Part shown: one piece after another, positions 43,225 to 54,338 of the stretch
Layout: each line of letters opens with the position of its first letter
Numbering within the stretch: the stretch's first letter is position 1
NCBI RefSeq assembly: GCF_035918255.1
Contig: NZ_CP142136.1
Coordinates: forward strand, 868,001 to 932,000
From: Mesomycoplasma ovipneumoniae
Lineage (GTDB): Bacteria > Bacillota_I > Bacilli_A > Mycoplasmatales > Metamycoplasmataceae
Direction of reading: 5' to 3'
DNA length: 64,000 nt
Notes under the pieces: generated by a model
The model's input: only the letters and a program-made list of their open reading frames with translations
Told to the model about the DNA's origin: nothing
The model's database searches: none
Translations under genes and position numbers: made by a program

Positions 43225-43663
43225 TGAGTTTCCCAGTTTGATGGCAAAAATTCACTTTTTGTTGAATATAAACATGCAAAAATACCCGTAAATACGGGTT
43301 TTTTGACATTAAAATCTTAATTTTTATTATTTTAAAATTAAGATTTTGCAAAAAAAAAAAAAAAATGCTTGGTATAAAAAAATTTTAGGTTATAATTAAA
43401 CTCACTTAAGAATAATTAATAAATTTGGATTTTAGAATTAAGGGGGAATTAGTGATGTTTTTTGTCTAAAAAAATCAGACAGTGCGAATTTTCCATTATA
43501 TTTTTAAATATGATGGGATGCCTTAAATTTGACCGTTTAGAAATCTACAAATTTATGGCTTTTAATTATTGTTCTTTCAAAACTTCAAATCTTTGTTTTT
43601 TAAACTCAATTTAAATAAAAACGAGTTTACTATTTACATTGAGTTTAAATAGTAGTTGTTTTT
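43225..43663 (+). mobile_element. Element B: truncated IS1634-type element (439 bp)
   Basis: Begins TGAGTTTCCCAGTTTGATGG, the IS1634-type end, then a hairpin (ACCCGTAAATACGGGT), an A16 tract (43350-43365), a promoter (TTGGTA at 43369, 16 bases, TATAAT at 43391), AAGGGGG with ATG TTT TTT GTC TAA, and the conserved short ORF (MGCLKFDRLEIYKFMAF...). The far end with the second inverted repeat is missing; sequence stops in the TTTTTTTATGA stretch shared with the gene, suggesting a deletion between short repeats. Confidence 0.7.
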
Positions 43664-46519
43664 TTATGACTTTTTGCTTTTAAGTTTGTCTAATAAGTGA
43701 TTAAAATCTAAATTATTTTCTGATTTTTTATCAGTTTCTTCGATAAAACCATTATTTTTCGTTAGTTCAAGTTTGGTGTTATATTCGATAGTTAATTCAG
43801 AAATAACCGCAAAAATAGAGTCAATTAGGTTTTTAAAGTAATTTGTCTGATTGGTTTGGTCGAGTTTCTCAAGAACTTCGTGTGGCAAAATTTTAGCAAA
43901 AACAGACTTAAGTGCATTTAAAACTTTGGTGTTGTTATGGTTTTTGTCAATAAACTTATACAAAATTGGTTTTAATTTTTGGGAATTATTAGACAATAAA
44001 TTAAAAATTATGGCGTATAAATCGGGACTATTTTGATATTTATAATTATTAATCAAGAAAAAATCATCCATAATTGTGCTAATTAAATCACTTAATTCTT
44101 TAAAATTATCTTGTGCTAAGAAATCTGAAAAAGACTCAAAAATTAAATTTAAAGACTGATAATTTTCAGAATTTTTGTCAAGAATAAAGCTTAAATTAAT
44201 TTTTGAAATAAATGGTAAAAATTTACCAAGTAAAGACTTAACAGAATCTATTTGTCTAGCTGAAGGAGAAAAAGAGATAATATCTTGGAAAAAATTATAA
44301 ATATTGTCTTTATCTTTGATAAAATCACTAACTTTATTGGTTAAATTAGAAATAATATTAAAAAAGAAAGAAAAATCAGATGGATTATTGCTTATTCCGC
44401 TTTTTATTCCATAAATAACTTCGTTAGATAGCAAATTAATTAAATTATTAAAAGTTTTAGTATTAACTATTATATCGCTAGTACTTGTAATCAAAGTTAT
44501 AAGTGAATTTATGTCTTCTTTTTCAATATTAAAGCCAAATTGACTTGATAGGGCGTCAAAAATAGTACTCAAAAAATTAGGTCTTTTAAGTGCTTCTATT
44601 ACAAAACTTTTAATAAAAGCTACTGATTTATTGTAATTATTTGAATTTTGGAGAAATAAATACAAAATTTGACCAAAAGATTTAGCTGATATATAATCTT
44701 GATTATTTTGTATTAGTTCTGTAAAAATAAAAGTGACAAATTTTTGAACTGAATTAAATTGAAGTACTTCTTTTATTACTTGCTGAATATTTTCTTGACT
44801 TGAAATTGAGCTAACTAATAATTTAGAAATTGCCGGTTGGTTAAATAGTAAATTATAAAATAAATTAATCGATTTAGTGCTGTGGTTCTGAACATATTCG
44901 CTAGACAAAATTTCGTTTAAAAGTGCGAGAATATTTTCCTGAGAAAGGGCTTTTTCCTTCAAAAAACTTATTAAATCAGGGGATGTTTGTGTTTTATCCG
45001 ACTCAGACAACTCAGAACTATCTTGTTCTGAGTTGTCGTCAGACTCAATTTGTTCAACATTTTGGATGGAAGAATTCGCAATAAATTCTTGTGCATATTG
45101 TGTTATATTTGTGAAAAATTCACTTTTTAAAATTACTTCAACAATGTTATTAAATGCCTCAAAATTTGGTTCAGATTTATTACCAAAAGTGTTAATTAAA
45201 CCTTTAAATAAGTCGGCAAAATCGCTCTGTTCAGAACCAAAAAACCCGACAAATTGATTCAAAGCGCTAGCGTAATTTGCTGATTCTGGTTGCTGAAATG
45301 AAATTGTATGTAGATCCTTAATGCTTTTTTCTTCAAAACTAGAATTTTCACTAATAAAATTTTGAAGCGAACCATTAATAGTAATTTTTTCTAAAATTTC
45401 ATTGCTAGAGCCAAAATCTATTTGCTGAGACTCTAAATTATTAGCGGAAAAATTAGTTTGTAAAAGTTCATCATTTTCATTGAGTTTTTTAGATTTATTA
45501 AGGTCTGTAGGGGATAAAGCTAATGAAATAATTAAATTTTGCGCTATTTGTTTGTTGGCTTTTATTTGAGGTCTGAAATCTAAATCTGTATCAAAAAATG
45601 GACCTGATTTTTCATCTCAAGATTTTTCAAAAAATGGGTTTATGAAATTAATGCCCATTTGTTGTGAAACTTCTTTTATTTCATCGTTTAGACGACTTAC
45701 TGAAAGTAAATTAGGTTCAAATTCTGACAAATAATTTTTAAGCAAATCGTTTAAAAATTTATCAATTTTTGGATGCTCATTATAATATCCAATTAGATTT
45801 ATGTAGGTTTCAGGATTAATATTTTTAATTAAAGTTATTAACTTTTTCAAGTTATGTTTAATTTTTATAAATGCGTAATTAATATTTGTTGTTATTGAAT
45901 CGTATAAATTTCGGGGTGTATTGCTTGAAAGAATATTGTCAAAAAAATTACTATTAAATTCATTAAGAAAGTCTTTGAAACCAATTGAAATTGTAATTAA
46001 ATTAGCGTTTCGAATTTCTTGTCTTAAGTTTGAAAAATCGCCGGTAAAATTTTCAAATACTGAACGAATTGTTTCGGCAAAATTTGAAGAATTGTATGTT
46101 TGAACCCTTAAATTAGAAAGATTTTTATCACTTATAATATTATTTTTTGGATCTAGAAGATATATTCAATCTAGAATTGAGGAATTATTTAGCGCTAAAT
46201 TTTTAAAAGATTTTACAGAATTGGGTTGAATAGTTTGAGCAAAATTGGCAAAAAAAGCAGGAAAAGAGATCCCGCTAATTGAACCGTTAGTCATTTTACC
46301 GCGCCCGTCAAGATTATTTTCTCAATCAAAACCTGAGCTAAGGGAATCACCTAAAGCTAAATAGTTTAATTCTTTTAACAACGCAGTCTCTGATTTTTTT
46401 AACAAATTTGATCCTAAATGAGTTTGTTTTGCACTAAAAAAAACTGCGCCTGAAATAATTCCAACGTTTAAGAGAATTGGCGTGGATGTTTGAAAGAGAA
46501 TTTTTAAAGCTTTTTTCAT
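43664..46519 (-). CDS. GDSL/SGNH-type hydrolase-like membrane-anchored protein
   Basis: 951 aa. ATG at 46519 follows GAGG; residues 10-30 form a signal anchor (ILLNVGIISGAVFF). Block I of SGNH hydrolases is clear: LNYLALGDSLSSGFDW with nucleophile Ser59. Around residues 290-310 the block V region reads FFDTDLDFRPQIKANKQIA, where the family has DxxHPxxxGxxxIA; the His is Arg here, so catalysis is doubtful. The remaining 600 residues are helical and hydrophobic-patterned, without recognisable domain. Mycoplasma homologues are annotated as lipases. Three TGA Trp codons. Element B sits directly behind its stop. Confidence 0.65.
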
Positions 46520-46557
46520 TAAACCAAACCTCAATATTTAAAAGTAAATTATACTAC

Positions 46558-46710
46558 ATAACCGCTAAAAATGTATGTTTTTTATTTGATTATAAGAATT
46601 TTAATGATTTTTTTGAAAAAAGGGAAAAATTAAGGAATTGCTAGGGAAAAGGTTTCTCCTTTGTTTTCAAAAATTATTTTATCATCAAGTAATTTTTAAA
46701 ACATTGATCT
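46558..46710. repeat. 153-bp direct repeat, left copy (duplicated helicase 3' end)
   Basis: Closely matches 49456-49609 (a dozen or so differences by eye). Read on the minus strand it encodes DQCFKKLLDDKIIFENKGET plus a TAA, i.e. the last 25 or so codons of the DUF4011 helicase gene, now detached by the element between the copies. This is a very long target duplication made by element C. Confidence 0.85.
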
Positions 46711-46851
46711 CCTGAGTTGCCCAGTTTGATGGCAAAAATTCACTTTTTATTGGATACAAATATGCAAAAATAGCCATAAATACGGGCGTTTTGAGGGTAA
46801 AATCTTAATTTTTATTATTTTAAAATTTACCCTTTGCAAAAAAAAAAAAAA

Positions 46852-47080
46852 ATGCTTGGTCTAAGAAAAAATTCTGCTATAATAACACTAACTAAGAATA
46901 AATTAATAAATTTTGATATTGAATTAGGGAGGAATCAGTTATGTTTTTTGCTATAAAAAAATCAGAAAATGCGAATTTTCCATTATTTTTTTAAATATAA
47001 TGGAATGCCTTGGAATGCCTTGGAATGCCTTGGAATGCCTTAAATTTAACCGTTTAGAAATCTACAAATTTATGGCTTTT
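46852..47080. repeat. 229-bp direct repeat, left copy (target duplication of nested IS)
   Basis: Same sequence as 48992-49210 except that the decamer TGGAATGCCT occurs four times here and three times in the right copy, which explains the 10-base length difference. It contains the element's promoter and the start of its small ORFs, so both now exist twice. Confidence 0.9.
46856..46883 (+). promoter_or_regulatory. Promoter inside element C (left copy)
   Basis: TTGGTC, a 16-base spacer, and TGCTATAAT (extended -10), placed directly after the A15 tract. It is followed by AGGGAGGA and ATG of a 17-codon ORF (MFFAIKKSENANFPLFF). A second copy lies at 48996-49023, with its poly-A tract removed by the IS insertion. 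Confidence 0.6.
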
Positions 47081-48991
47081 CCTGAGTTTCCCAGTTTCAT
47101 AAGGTAATTTTAAAAAAGTATCCGGTTTTAGGGGCTTTTTTAAATTTTTTGTTAAAAGTTAATTACAATTTTTTTTACCTATTTATTAAGATATTAAAGT
47201 AAAAATCGTACCTATTTCAAATATTCGGATCACTAGGGACACCATCTCGATTTTTAAATGTTATTTGCTGATCTAAAGTGTTAAATTCAACCCTTTGCCT
47301 TAATTTTTGCAACATCGTTACTAAACCAACTTCAGTTAATTGATTGTTTTCAAATAACTTGTTATCACTAATATGTTTGTTGATTTTAAATATTATAGTT
47401 TTTAAAATAACTAGTGAGATAAAACACAAAAGTGTATGAGCTAGAATGTGCTCGTCAATTCTTAAAAATACGGGCCGAATATTCAACAAACCTTTTAGAC
47501 TTCTAAAATTAGCTTCAATATTCCACTGTTTTTGGTATTTTTCAACTATATCTAAGACATTCGAATTCAGTATATTTGTTTCATAAACATAGTAGCCATC
47601 AAATTGTTTGTCTTTGTCAATTTTACTTTGATCTAATTCAAATTTCATGTTTGAAATTTCCTTAAAATATTTAGGTTTTTTACCAAACAATTTGTTTACC
47701 TCGATAAAACCGTCTTTATTTTGTTTTTTAATAAAACTTTCGATTTGCTCTTCACGAGCTTTTCTGTCTTTTATCGCTCTTTTTGTACTGTAAGTAATAA
47801 TTCTTCTTCTAATATTTTCAGTGTATCTTTTATTTTTATATGATGAATAAAATTCTTCTTTTTTATACTTAAAATCCGCACTTACATTAACATAATCGCT
47901 TGGATCTAGTAAATAATTTTTAAATTTTTGAGTCCCTACCTTTGCACGATAAGAAATAATGAAATTATAGTTTCTTGATTCAAGAAATCGAATATTTGCG
48001 GCTGTTGACATGCCGCGATCAGCGATTATTGTCATATTTTTGATATTATATTTGGATTCAACATCTAAAATAAAAGGGATTAATGTACTAGAATCGCCGG
48101 TATTTCCTTTAAAAACTTTAATATGAAAAGGAATACCATTTTTATCACACGCTAAGCCAATGACAATTTGGTCTTCTTTGAATTTAGCATCTTTAGAATA
48201 ACCAGGAATTCTTAATCCATTTCTTTCAAATGTCTCAAAATAGACTGTTGATGAGTCAAAATAAAATTCACTGTCCCTTTTTCCAAGTTCACTTGTTACC
48301 ATTTTGTTGACACTATTTAAAAGTTGATTTTGTGACTCAAAGACAAGATCTAGGAGTCTATAAAAACTATTTTTGGAAGTATTTATTTGATTTGAGTAGT
48401 CATCTTTTTTATCAAAAGCATTAATAATGCTACCAGGATCAGTGATCCGTTTTGAAATTAAGTAGTTAAAAATTTCTTTCATATTTTTATGTCTACTTTT
48501 AGGAAGTGATTCAAAAATATTGTGCTTTTCAATAAGTTTTTCAATTAATTCCCCGCCAACAAAAACCGAACCTTCGATTATGTTGGAATTTTTAATAGAA
48601 TCAAGCAAAGCAATCTTGACTTTATTCATGTCATCTAAATTTGAAAACAATTTCAACTTTTCTTTGATAATTTGAATAGCATTTGGATTAATTTTTTCCA
48701 AATTTTGCACATTTCCTAAACTAAATCACCGTTTTGGAGCTTTACCGTAACCTTGTGTTCAGCCAACATATTTATATAGTTTATCTTTCGAGTTTCCTCA
48801 AACATTAAATAAAACCAAATTTTGTTTTTTCATAATTTATAATTATACCATAAAAATTAATTTAAAAATGTAATTAAACGGAATTAATAAAAAATAAGGT
48901 TTTACGATAAAAAAATACTGATTTACCGTTATTTTTTCATATTTGTATTCACTAAAAAGTGAATTTTTGCCTTCAAACTGGGAAACTCAGG
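47081..48991 (-). mobile_element. IS1634-family insertion sequence (nested, complete)
   Basis: 1911 bp with perfect 17-bp inverted ends CCTGAGTTTCCCAGTTT. It contains one intact transposase gene. Flanked by direct repeats of 229 and 219 bp; IS1634-family elements are known for very long, variable target duplications, which supports the family call. It interrupts element C. Confidence 0.92.
47175..48833 (-). CDS. IS1634-family (IS4-like) transposase
   Basis: 552 aa under UGA=Trp, from MKKQNLVLFNVWGNSKDK to NILINR. DDE residues: FYFDSSTVYFE, IIADRGMSTAANIRFLE, and the C-terminal YQKQWNIEANFRSLKGLLNIRPVF with the catalytic Glu in the YREK-like motif. The standard code would drop the first 41 codons, which have three TGA Trp, and the last 14. 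Everything needed for activity appears present. Resembles the ISMHp1-type elements of M. hyopneumoniae. Confidence 0.92.
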
Positions 48992-49210
48992 ATGCTTGGT
49001 CTAAGAAAAAATTCTGCTATAATAACACTAACTAAGAATAAATTAATAAATTTTGATATTGAATTAGGGAGGAATCAGTTATGTTTTTTGCTATAAAAAA
49101 ATCAGAAAATGCGAATTTTCCATTATTTTTTTAAATATAATGGAATGCCTTGGAATGCCTTGGAATGCCTTAAATTTAACCGTTTAGAAATCTACAAATT
49201 TATGGCTTTT
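48992..49210. repeat. 219-bp direct repeat, right copy (target duplication of nested IS)
   Basis: Right-hand copy of 46852-47080 with three decamer units instead of four. Its sequence continues into the remainder of element C. Confidence 0.9.
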
Positions 49211-49455
49211 AATTATTGTTCTTTCAAAACTTCATATATTTTTTTAGGCTCAATGTAAGTAAAAACGAGTTTTCTATTTACATTGAGTTTAAATAGTAGT
49301 TGTATTTTTTTATGATTTTTGTTGTTTTACCCATAAATGATTTTTGCCAGTGTTTTAAAATAGGTAATTAATTTTTGCCAAAAAAGTTAAAAAAGTGTCC
49401 AAAACTAAACCAGGACACTTTTTTAGGATTATCTTATCAAACTAGGAAACTCGGG

Positions 49456-49609
49456 ATAAGCACTAAAAACGTACGCTTTTCATTTGATAATTGGAATTTT
49501 AATAGTTTTTTTGAAAAAAAGGAAAAATTAAGTAATTGATAAGGAAAAAGTTTCTCCTTTGTTTTCAAAAATTATTTTATCATCAAGTAATTTTTGAAAA
49601 CATTGGTCT
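49456..49609. repeat. 153-bp direct repeat, right copy
   Basis: Intact side of the target duplication of element C: it holds the true 3' end of the helicase gene (stop at 49528) and 72 bases downstream of it. Confidence 0.85.
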
Positions 49610-52600
49610 AAATAGTCGCGAGTCTTTTTCTTTAAGAATGAAAAATCTGTTATTTCGAGAATTAATGAATATATATCCTCTTTTGAAATTGATTTAGTTT
49701 TTTCAATTATTGTTATAATCAAATCCTTAATTTCAAAATAATGTATGTCTCTTATTGGTCTTTTTGGTTCAAGGAAAAAATTGTATTTTGTCACATTTTT
49801 TAAAAAATAATGCGACGGACTTTCGAAAATAATGTTATTTTCTATAAAATTATGTGCAATTTTCACACTTTTTGCTTTTATAGAGTTGGTAATTTTTGAA
49901 TTTCCAGATAATCAAAGGACAATTTTTTGGTGTTCTTGCTTGCTGAGAATTTTAACTCTATTAAAAATTTCCTCAAAAAAAGAATATTCAGTTTTAGTTT
50001 GATTTCATAAGTCAGTCAAATTTTCATCCGTAAATAAAAATCTTTTTTCAAAAAAGGATTTAAAATCAATTGGCTGTCTTTTTTTAATAATAGCTAATGG
50101 AGCGCTAAATTGTTCAGCTGTTTTTGGCGGTAAATCAGAAGGATTTTCTTCAACACCCAGCGGTTTTTCTTCTTGAGATTTAAGTTTTTTTATTATTTCT
50201 TTTATTTTTTTAAGTTGACTGCCTCTATTTTGGAATCAATCTAGCGACCAAATTCTAAGGATATTTCAACCTCGCGACATTAGGACATTTTTTCACAAAA
50301 TTTCACGATCACGGGCATTTTTATGCTTTAAATAACCAGATCCATCACATTGAATACCTAGTAAATAACTATTTTCGTTTTGTGGATTTAAAACTGCTAA
50401 ATCGATTTTGTAATCTGAATATCCAACGTTTTTTACAACTTTTAGACCCATATTTGTTAATTCTTTGTAGACAGAATCTTCAAAACTTACTTGTGAATCT
50501 GAAGTATTATCAGGTTTATTTTCTACAAACAAATTATGTTTAGCAATTTCTAGATATTTTTTAAGAAAACTTGCCCCGCGTGTGCGGACTTTTTCTAAAT
50601 CAATTTGCTCAGGATCAAGTGATGTAACCATTATTGTTGAATATTTTGCCCGAGTAAAGGCAACATTTAGACGTCTGTAACCATTTTTTTGGTTAATCGC
50701 TCCAAAATGAAGTGAAACTTTGTTTTGCTCATTAGGACCAAAATTTAATGAAAAAATGATTATATCGCGCTCGTCGCCTTGAACTGATTCAATATTTTTG
50801 ACAAAAATTTCGGTAGATGATTCATCGCTAAAAAACTGGGAAAAATAAGGCTTATTTGCTTTAAATTTTTCTAATTTTGATTGAATAAGATTTCGCTGTA
50901 CTGAATTAGTTGTAACAATTCCTATCGAAAATTTGTTTTGATATTTTGTAAGAATTTGGTCTAGTATTTCAATAACAGTATCTGCTTCTTTTTCATTTTT
51001 TCGCTCTTTATAAAGCGCATTTTCAACTTTTACAAGCTTAATACCTTGTAAATCATGAGGTTTTTGACTTGTTGGAAAAGTGACTAAATCATTATTATAA
51101 ATTTCAATGTTAGAAGGTTGAATCAATTCTTCAAACTTTGAGCGATAATGTCATGTTAGTCTGTAAGATTTTAAAAATGTTTGACTGACATCAAGAATTG
51201 AGAGATAATCTGAAACATTGAAGTCGGTAAAATCAGATTCTTCATCCTCGCTTTCAGGAATTGTGTCAAAAAAATTTGTTGGGGGCATTTGTTCTTTGTC
51301 ACCAGCAATTATATATTGTTTTGCGCGGACAATTGCCCCAATTGCGCTTTCAGGCTTTACTTGTGAAGCCTCATCAAAAATAACAAGATCAAATTCCATA
51401 TCACTATTTTTAATGTAGGAACTTACTGAGAGTGGCGACATCATCAAACAAGGCTTTAATTTTCTTAATAAATTCGGAATTCTGACAAAAAGTTCGTGAA
51501 ACGGCATTAAACGTCGAGATTTATTAGCTTCTTGTCTTAAAATTCTAATTTCTGGAGTATATTCAGAAACTGAGTCAATTTGGGGAATTTTTTCAAGAAG
51601 AATGGCATCAACTCTTTTTGCCGACAGTAAATCTAATTTTTCTTGGGCAAGCTCAAATTTGTTTTGATTTGAACTTAGTGTTTGTCAATCATAATTATTA
51701 AATTCGGCGCTAACTATTTGATCTATTAAAATTTTGTAAAATTTTTTTGCAAAAGTTTTATAAAAATCAATTTCTAAGTTTGCCTCAATTGCTTTATTTA
51801 TAAAATCGTCAATTCCAAAATCAGATAAAAGGGAAATATTGGCATTAATTTGGGCAATTTCATGAATTTTGTCGATTTTATATAGCTTTGTTTGAAGATT
51901 ATTTTCGAATCTTTTCTTTTCTAAAAAGTTAAAATTAACCACTTTTGAATCAAATTCAAGCGAAAATTCTCGTCAAATATCAACAAATTGACTAACAGGC
52001 TCAAACAATTTTTTATTCAAAAGCTCTCTTGTATACTTTGAATCAAGAAAAAAATCAACAAATTGCTTGTCTTGAACTTTTACTTTTGTTGAATCATTCA
52101 AGATTTTTAACTTTTTATAAAACTTTAATTGATAAAAATTTGCCTGGATTTGGCTAGGATTTGTTTCACCAGCTTTGAATAAAAGGGTTGAAAGCCATTT
52201 TTCAAGCGAGATTTTTTTGTTTTTTAAGGTAATAATTTCTGATGAGTTTTCAAGAAAAGTTGTGTCAGAAAAATCTTTGTTAAAATACGGAGTTAATTTT
52301 TGTTTGATTTTTTTGTATCTAAAGTCTAAAAATTTAAGTTTTTTATTAAGATGATCTTCAATAATTTGACAACACTCTTTGATAGGAACATCTAAAGGAA
52401 TTTGCTTAAAATGAACGTAAAGTTTTTTTTCTAAGGTAGAAATTTCTGACTGAATTTGTAAAATTTGTGAATATTTTTGAATTTCTTGGGACAAATTTTG
52501 TAACTTTTCCAGTTCAGGTAAATCAATTTTTTCCAGATTATTTAAAATTTTTAAAAAATCAAACAAATAAAGAATATTATTTAAATGTTGATCTGGATGC

Positions 52601-54279
52601 ATCAAGAAAAAATTAAACTCTTTGATGTTATTGAAAATAGTATGACTTAAATTTGTCAAAGTTAAAATTCAAGTTCTAAATTTGTCTTTTTTGAATTCAT
52701 CAATAGTTTTTTGACTAAAACCATATCAAGGGTGTTTTTTTAAATTAAAGTTAATAGTTTTTATTTTTTGAAATAAATCACTAAGTCCTCATTCAATTTT
52801 TTGAAGGGCAAAATAGTCAATTTTTTTTAGTTTTTCTTCTGGAATTGAAAATTCAAAATTTGGAATATCAACCAAATTTTGATATTCAGCAATTAAGTCA
52901 TACACACTTTTTTGTAACGGAGGACGAATTTGAGTAAGTTTTTCACCGTAATTATTCAGTTTTTGACGCAATTCAATATAATTATTTTCAATTAAAGCAG
53001 ACTCTGAAGCATTCAGTAATATTGAATTAGCCCCTTTTTCGAGCGTGGCTAAAAGATTATCAACTACATCTTTTTTGTTAATATTTTCGTTGTGAATTGC
53101 TATAACTGAGTCAGATAGTCCAATTTTTTTAAGGTTTGAATAAACAACATTAAGTGCGGCTAACTTTTCTGAAACAAATAAAACTGTTTTATTTCTTGCT
53201 AAAAATTCATTAATTATATTAGTGATTGTTTGAGACTTTCCAGTTCCGGGAGGACCATCAAGAATGAAATTTTCACCACGAATTGCGGCCTGAATTGCTT
53301 TTTCCTGAGATGAATCGGCTGGCAAAATATGGAAATAATCTGATGGGGAAAGATCATTATTAGAGCTAGAGCCGACGACATTATCTTGATTATTTTCACC
53401 GATAGGGGCGACAGAATTATTTGGTTTTGGGGTAGAATTGCCAATTATTTCATTATAAAAAGGATTGTTAATTATTTTTTCTTCATTTTCAACTAAATCA
53501 GTGTAAATTTCAATTTTACTATAATCAAAAAGACTCAATTGAATTGAGCGAATTATTTCTCAATTTGAATTAGTGTTATTTTTTTGAAATAATTTTTCAA
53601 AATTTAGAAAATTTTCCCTAATTGAGATTGATGTATCAATTTTAAATTTAGATAATTGACTGTCTAAGTTTAAAATTTGCAATTTTTTAAGAAGAGTTAA
53701 ATTTATGCTTAATGATGAATTATCAAGAAATTCAAGTCAATATTTCTCTTTTCCTTGCTCTAACATTCGACTAAGTTGGGCAGGAAATAAAAAAATAGGA
53801 CTATAATAAGGGGTTTTTTCATCATCTTTTTCAAATCATTTCAAAAATCCAATACCAAGATAAAGAATATTTATCGCTTTTTCTTCTTTAAAATTTTTGA
53901 ATTTTGAGTATAAATTTTTGATAATTAAATTCTCTTGCTCAACGGGGAAGTCTGATATTATCAAATTTGAGATGTTTTTAGTACTTATTAATTGTTCTTG
54001 AATTTCTTCTAGTGTTAGTGGCGTAAAATTTTTAGGCTTTGATTTTGAAGTTGACTGCTTTTTAGCATTTTTTTCGGGATAACGAAAAAATATTTTTGCT
54101 TTAACCTCTACAACATTATCAAGAAAATCATTAAAATTAGGCAATAAAATTCCGAGTTTTATTGGCCTTGTTTTCGTTGGGATGTTTAAATTAAAATTGA
54201 TTAATCGATTTCTTTTAGAAACATCAAGCAATTTATTTTGTCATTTTTTTAGATCTTCACGAACATTATCAACTTCCAT
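49528..54279 (-). CDS. SF1 helicase-nuclease, DUF4011 / Vsr-like / DUF3320 type
   Basis: 1583 aa, the longest gene here. N-terminal DUF4011-like start (WQNKLLDVSKRNRLINFNL), Walker A DGPPGTGKSQT at about 341-351, long helical insertion, Walker B LVIFDEASQ near 965, QGDERDIIIFSLNFG, and motif VI RRLNVAFTRAK near 1202. Then a Vsr/DUF559-like nuclease at about 1265-1360 (VGYSDYKIDLAVLNP, GIQCDGSGYL, ILRIWSLDW) and a DUF3320-like tail. Upf1-like helicases with this tail are suspected DNA-defence or repair proteins. About nine TGA Trp codons. ATG at 54279 after AAGGG. Its last codons are duplicated at 46558. Confidence 0.85.
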
Positions 54280-54338
54280 ATTTCCCTTATTAAATCAAGT
54301 TTTATTATAATATTATAAAATATTTTTTGTAATTTTAT

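Larger units (their letters stand above)
46711..49455 (+). mobile_element. Element C: IS1634-type element holding a nested IS1634
   Basis: Outer ends CCTGAGTTGCCCAGTTTGAT at 46711 and (reverse-complemented) CCCGAGTTTCCTAGTTTGAT at 49455. Without the nested IS and its duplication, the element is about 610-620 bp and matches elements A and B: hairpin, A15 tract (46838-46852), promoter, small ORFs, and a terminator hairpin (AAAAAAGTGTCC.../GGACACTTTTTT) at 49390-49425. It carries no transposase of its own. Confidence 0.8.

Noticed and set aside
43225-43663. Element B taken as an rRNA/tRNA or other structured RNA gene because of its hairpins
   Set aside because: No cloverleaf or rRNA motif; IS-type end and flanking direct repeat explain it as a mobile element.
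46990-47040. Short tandem decamers considered as a CRISPR-like array
   Set aside because: Units are contiguous 10-mers without spacers and no cas genes are near; it is a small tandem repeat inside element C.
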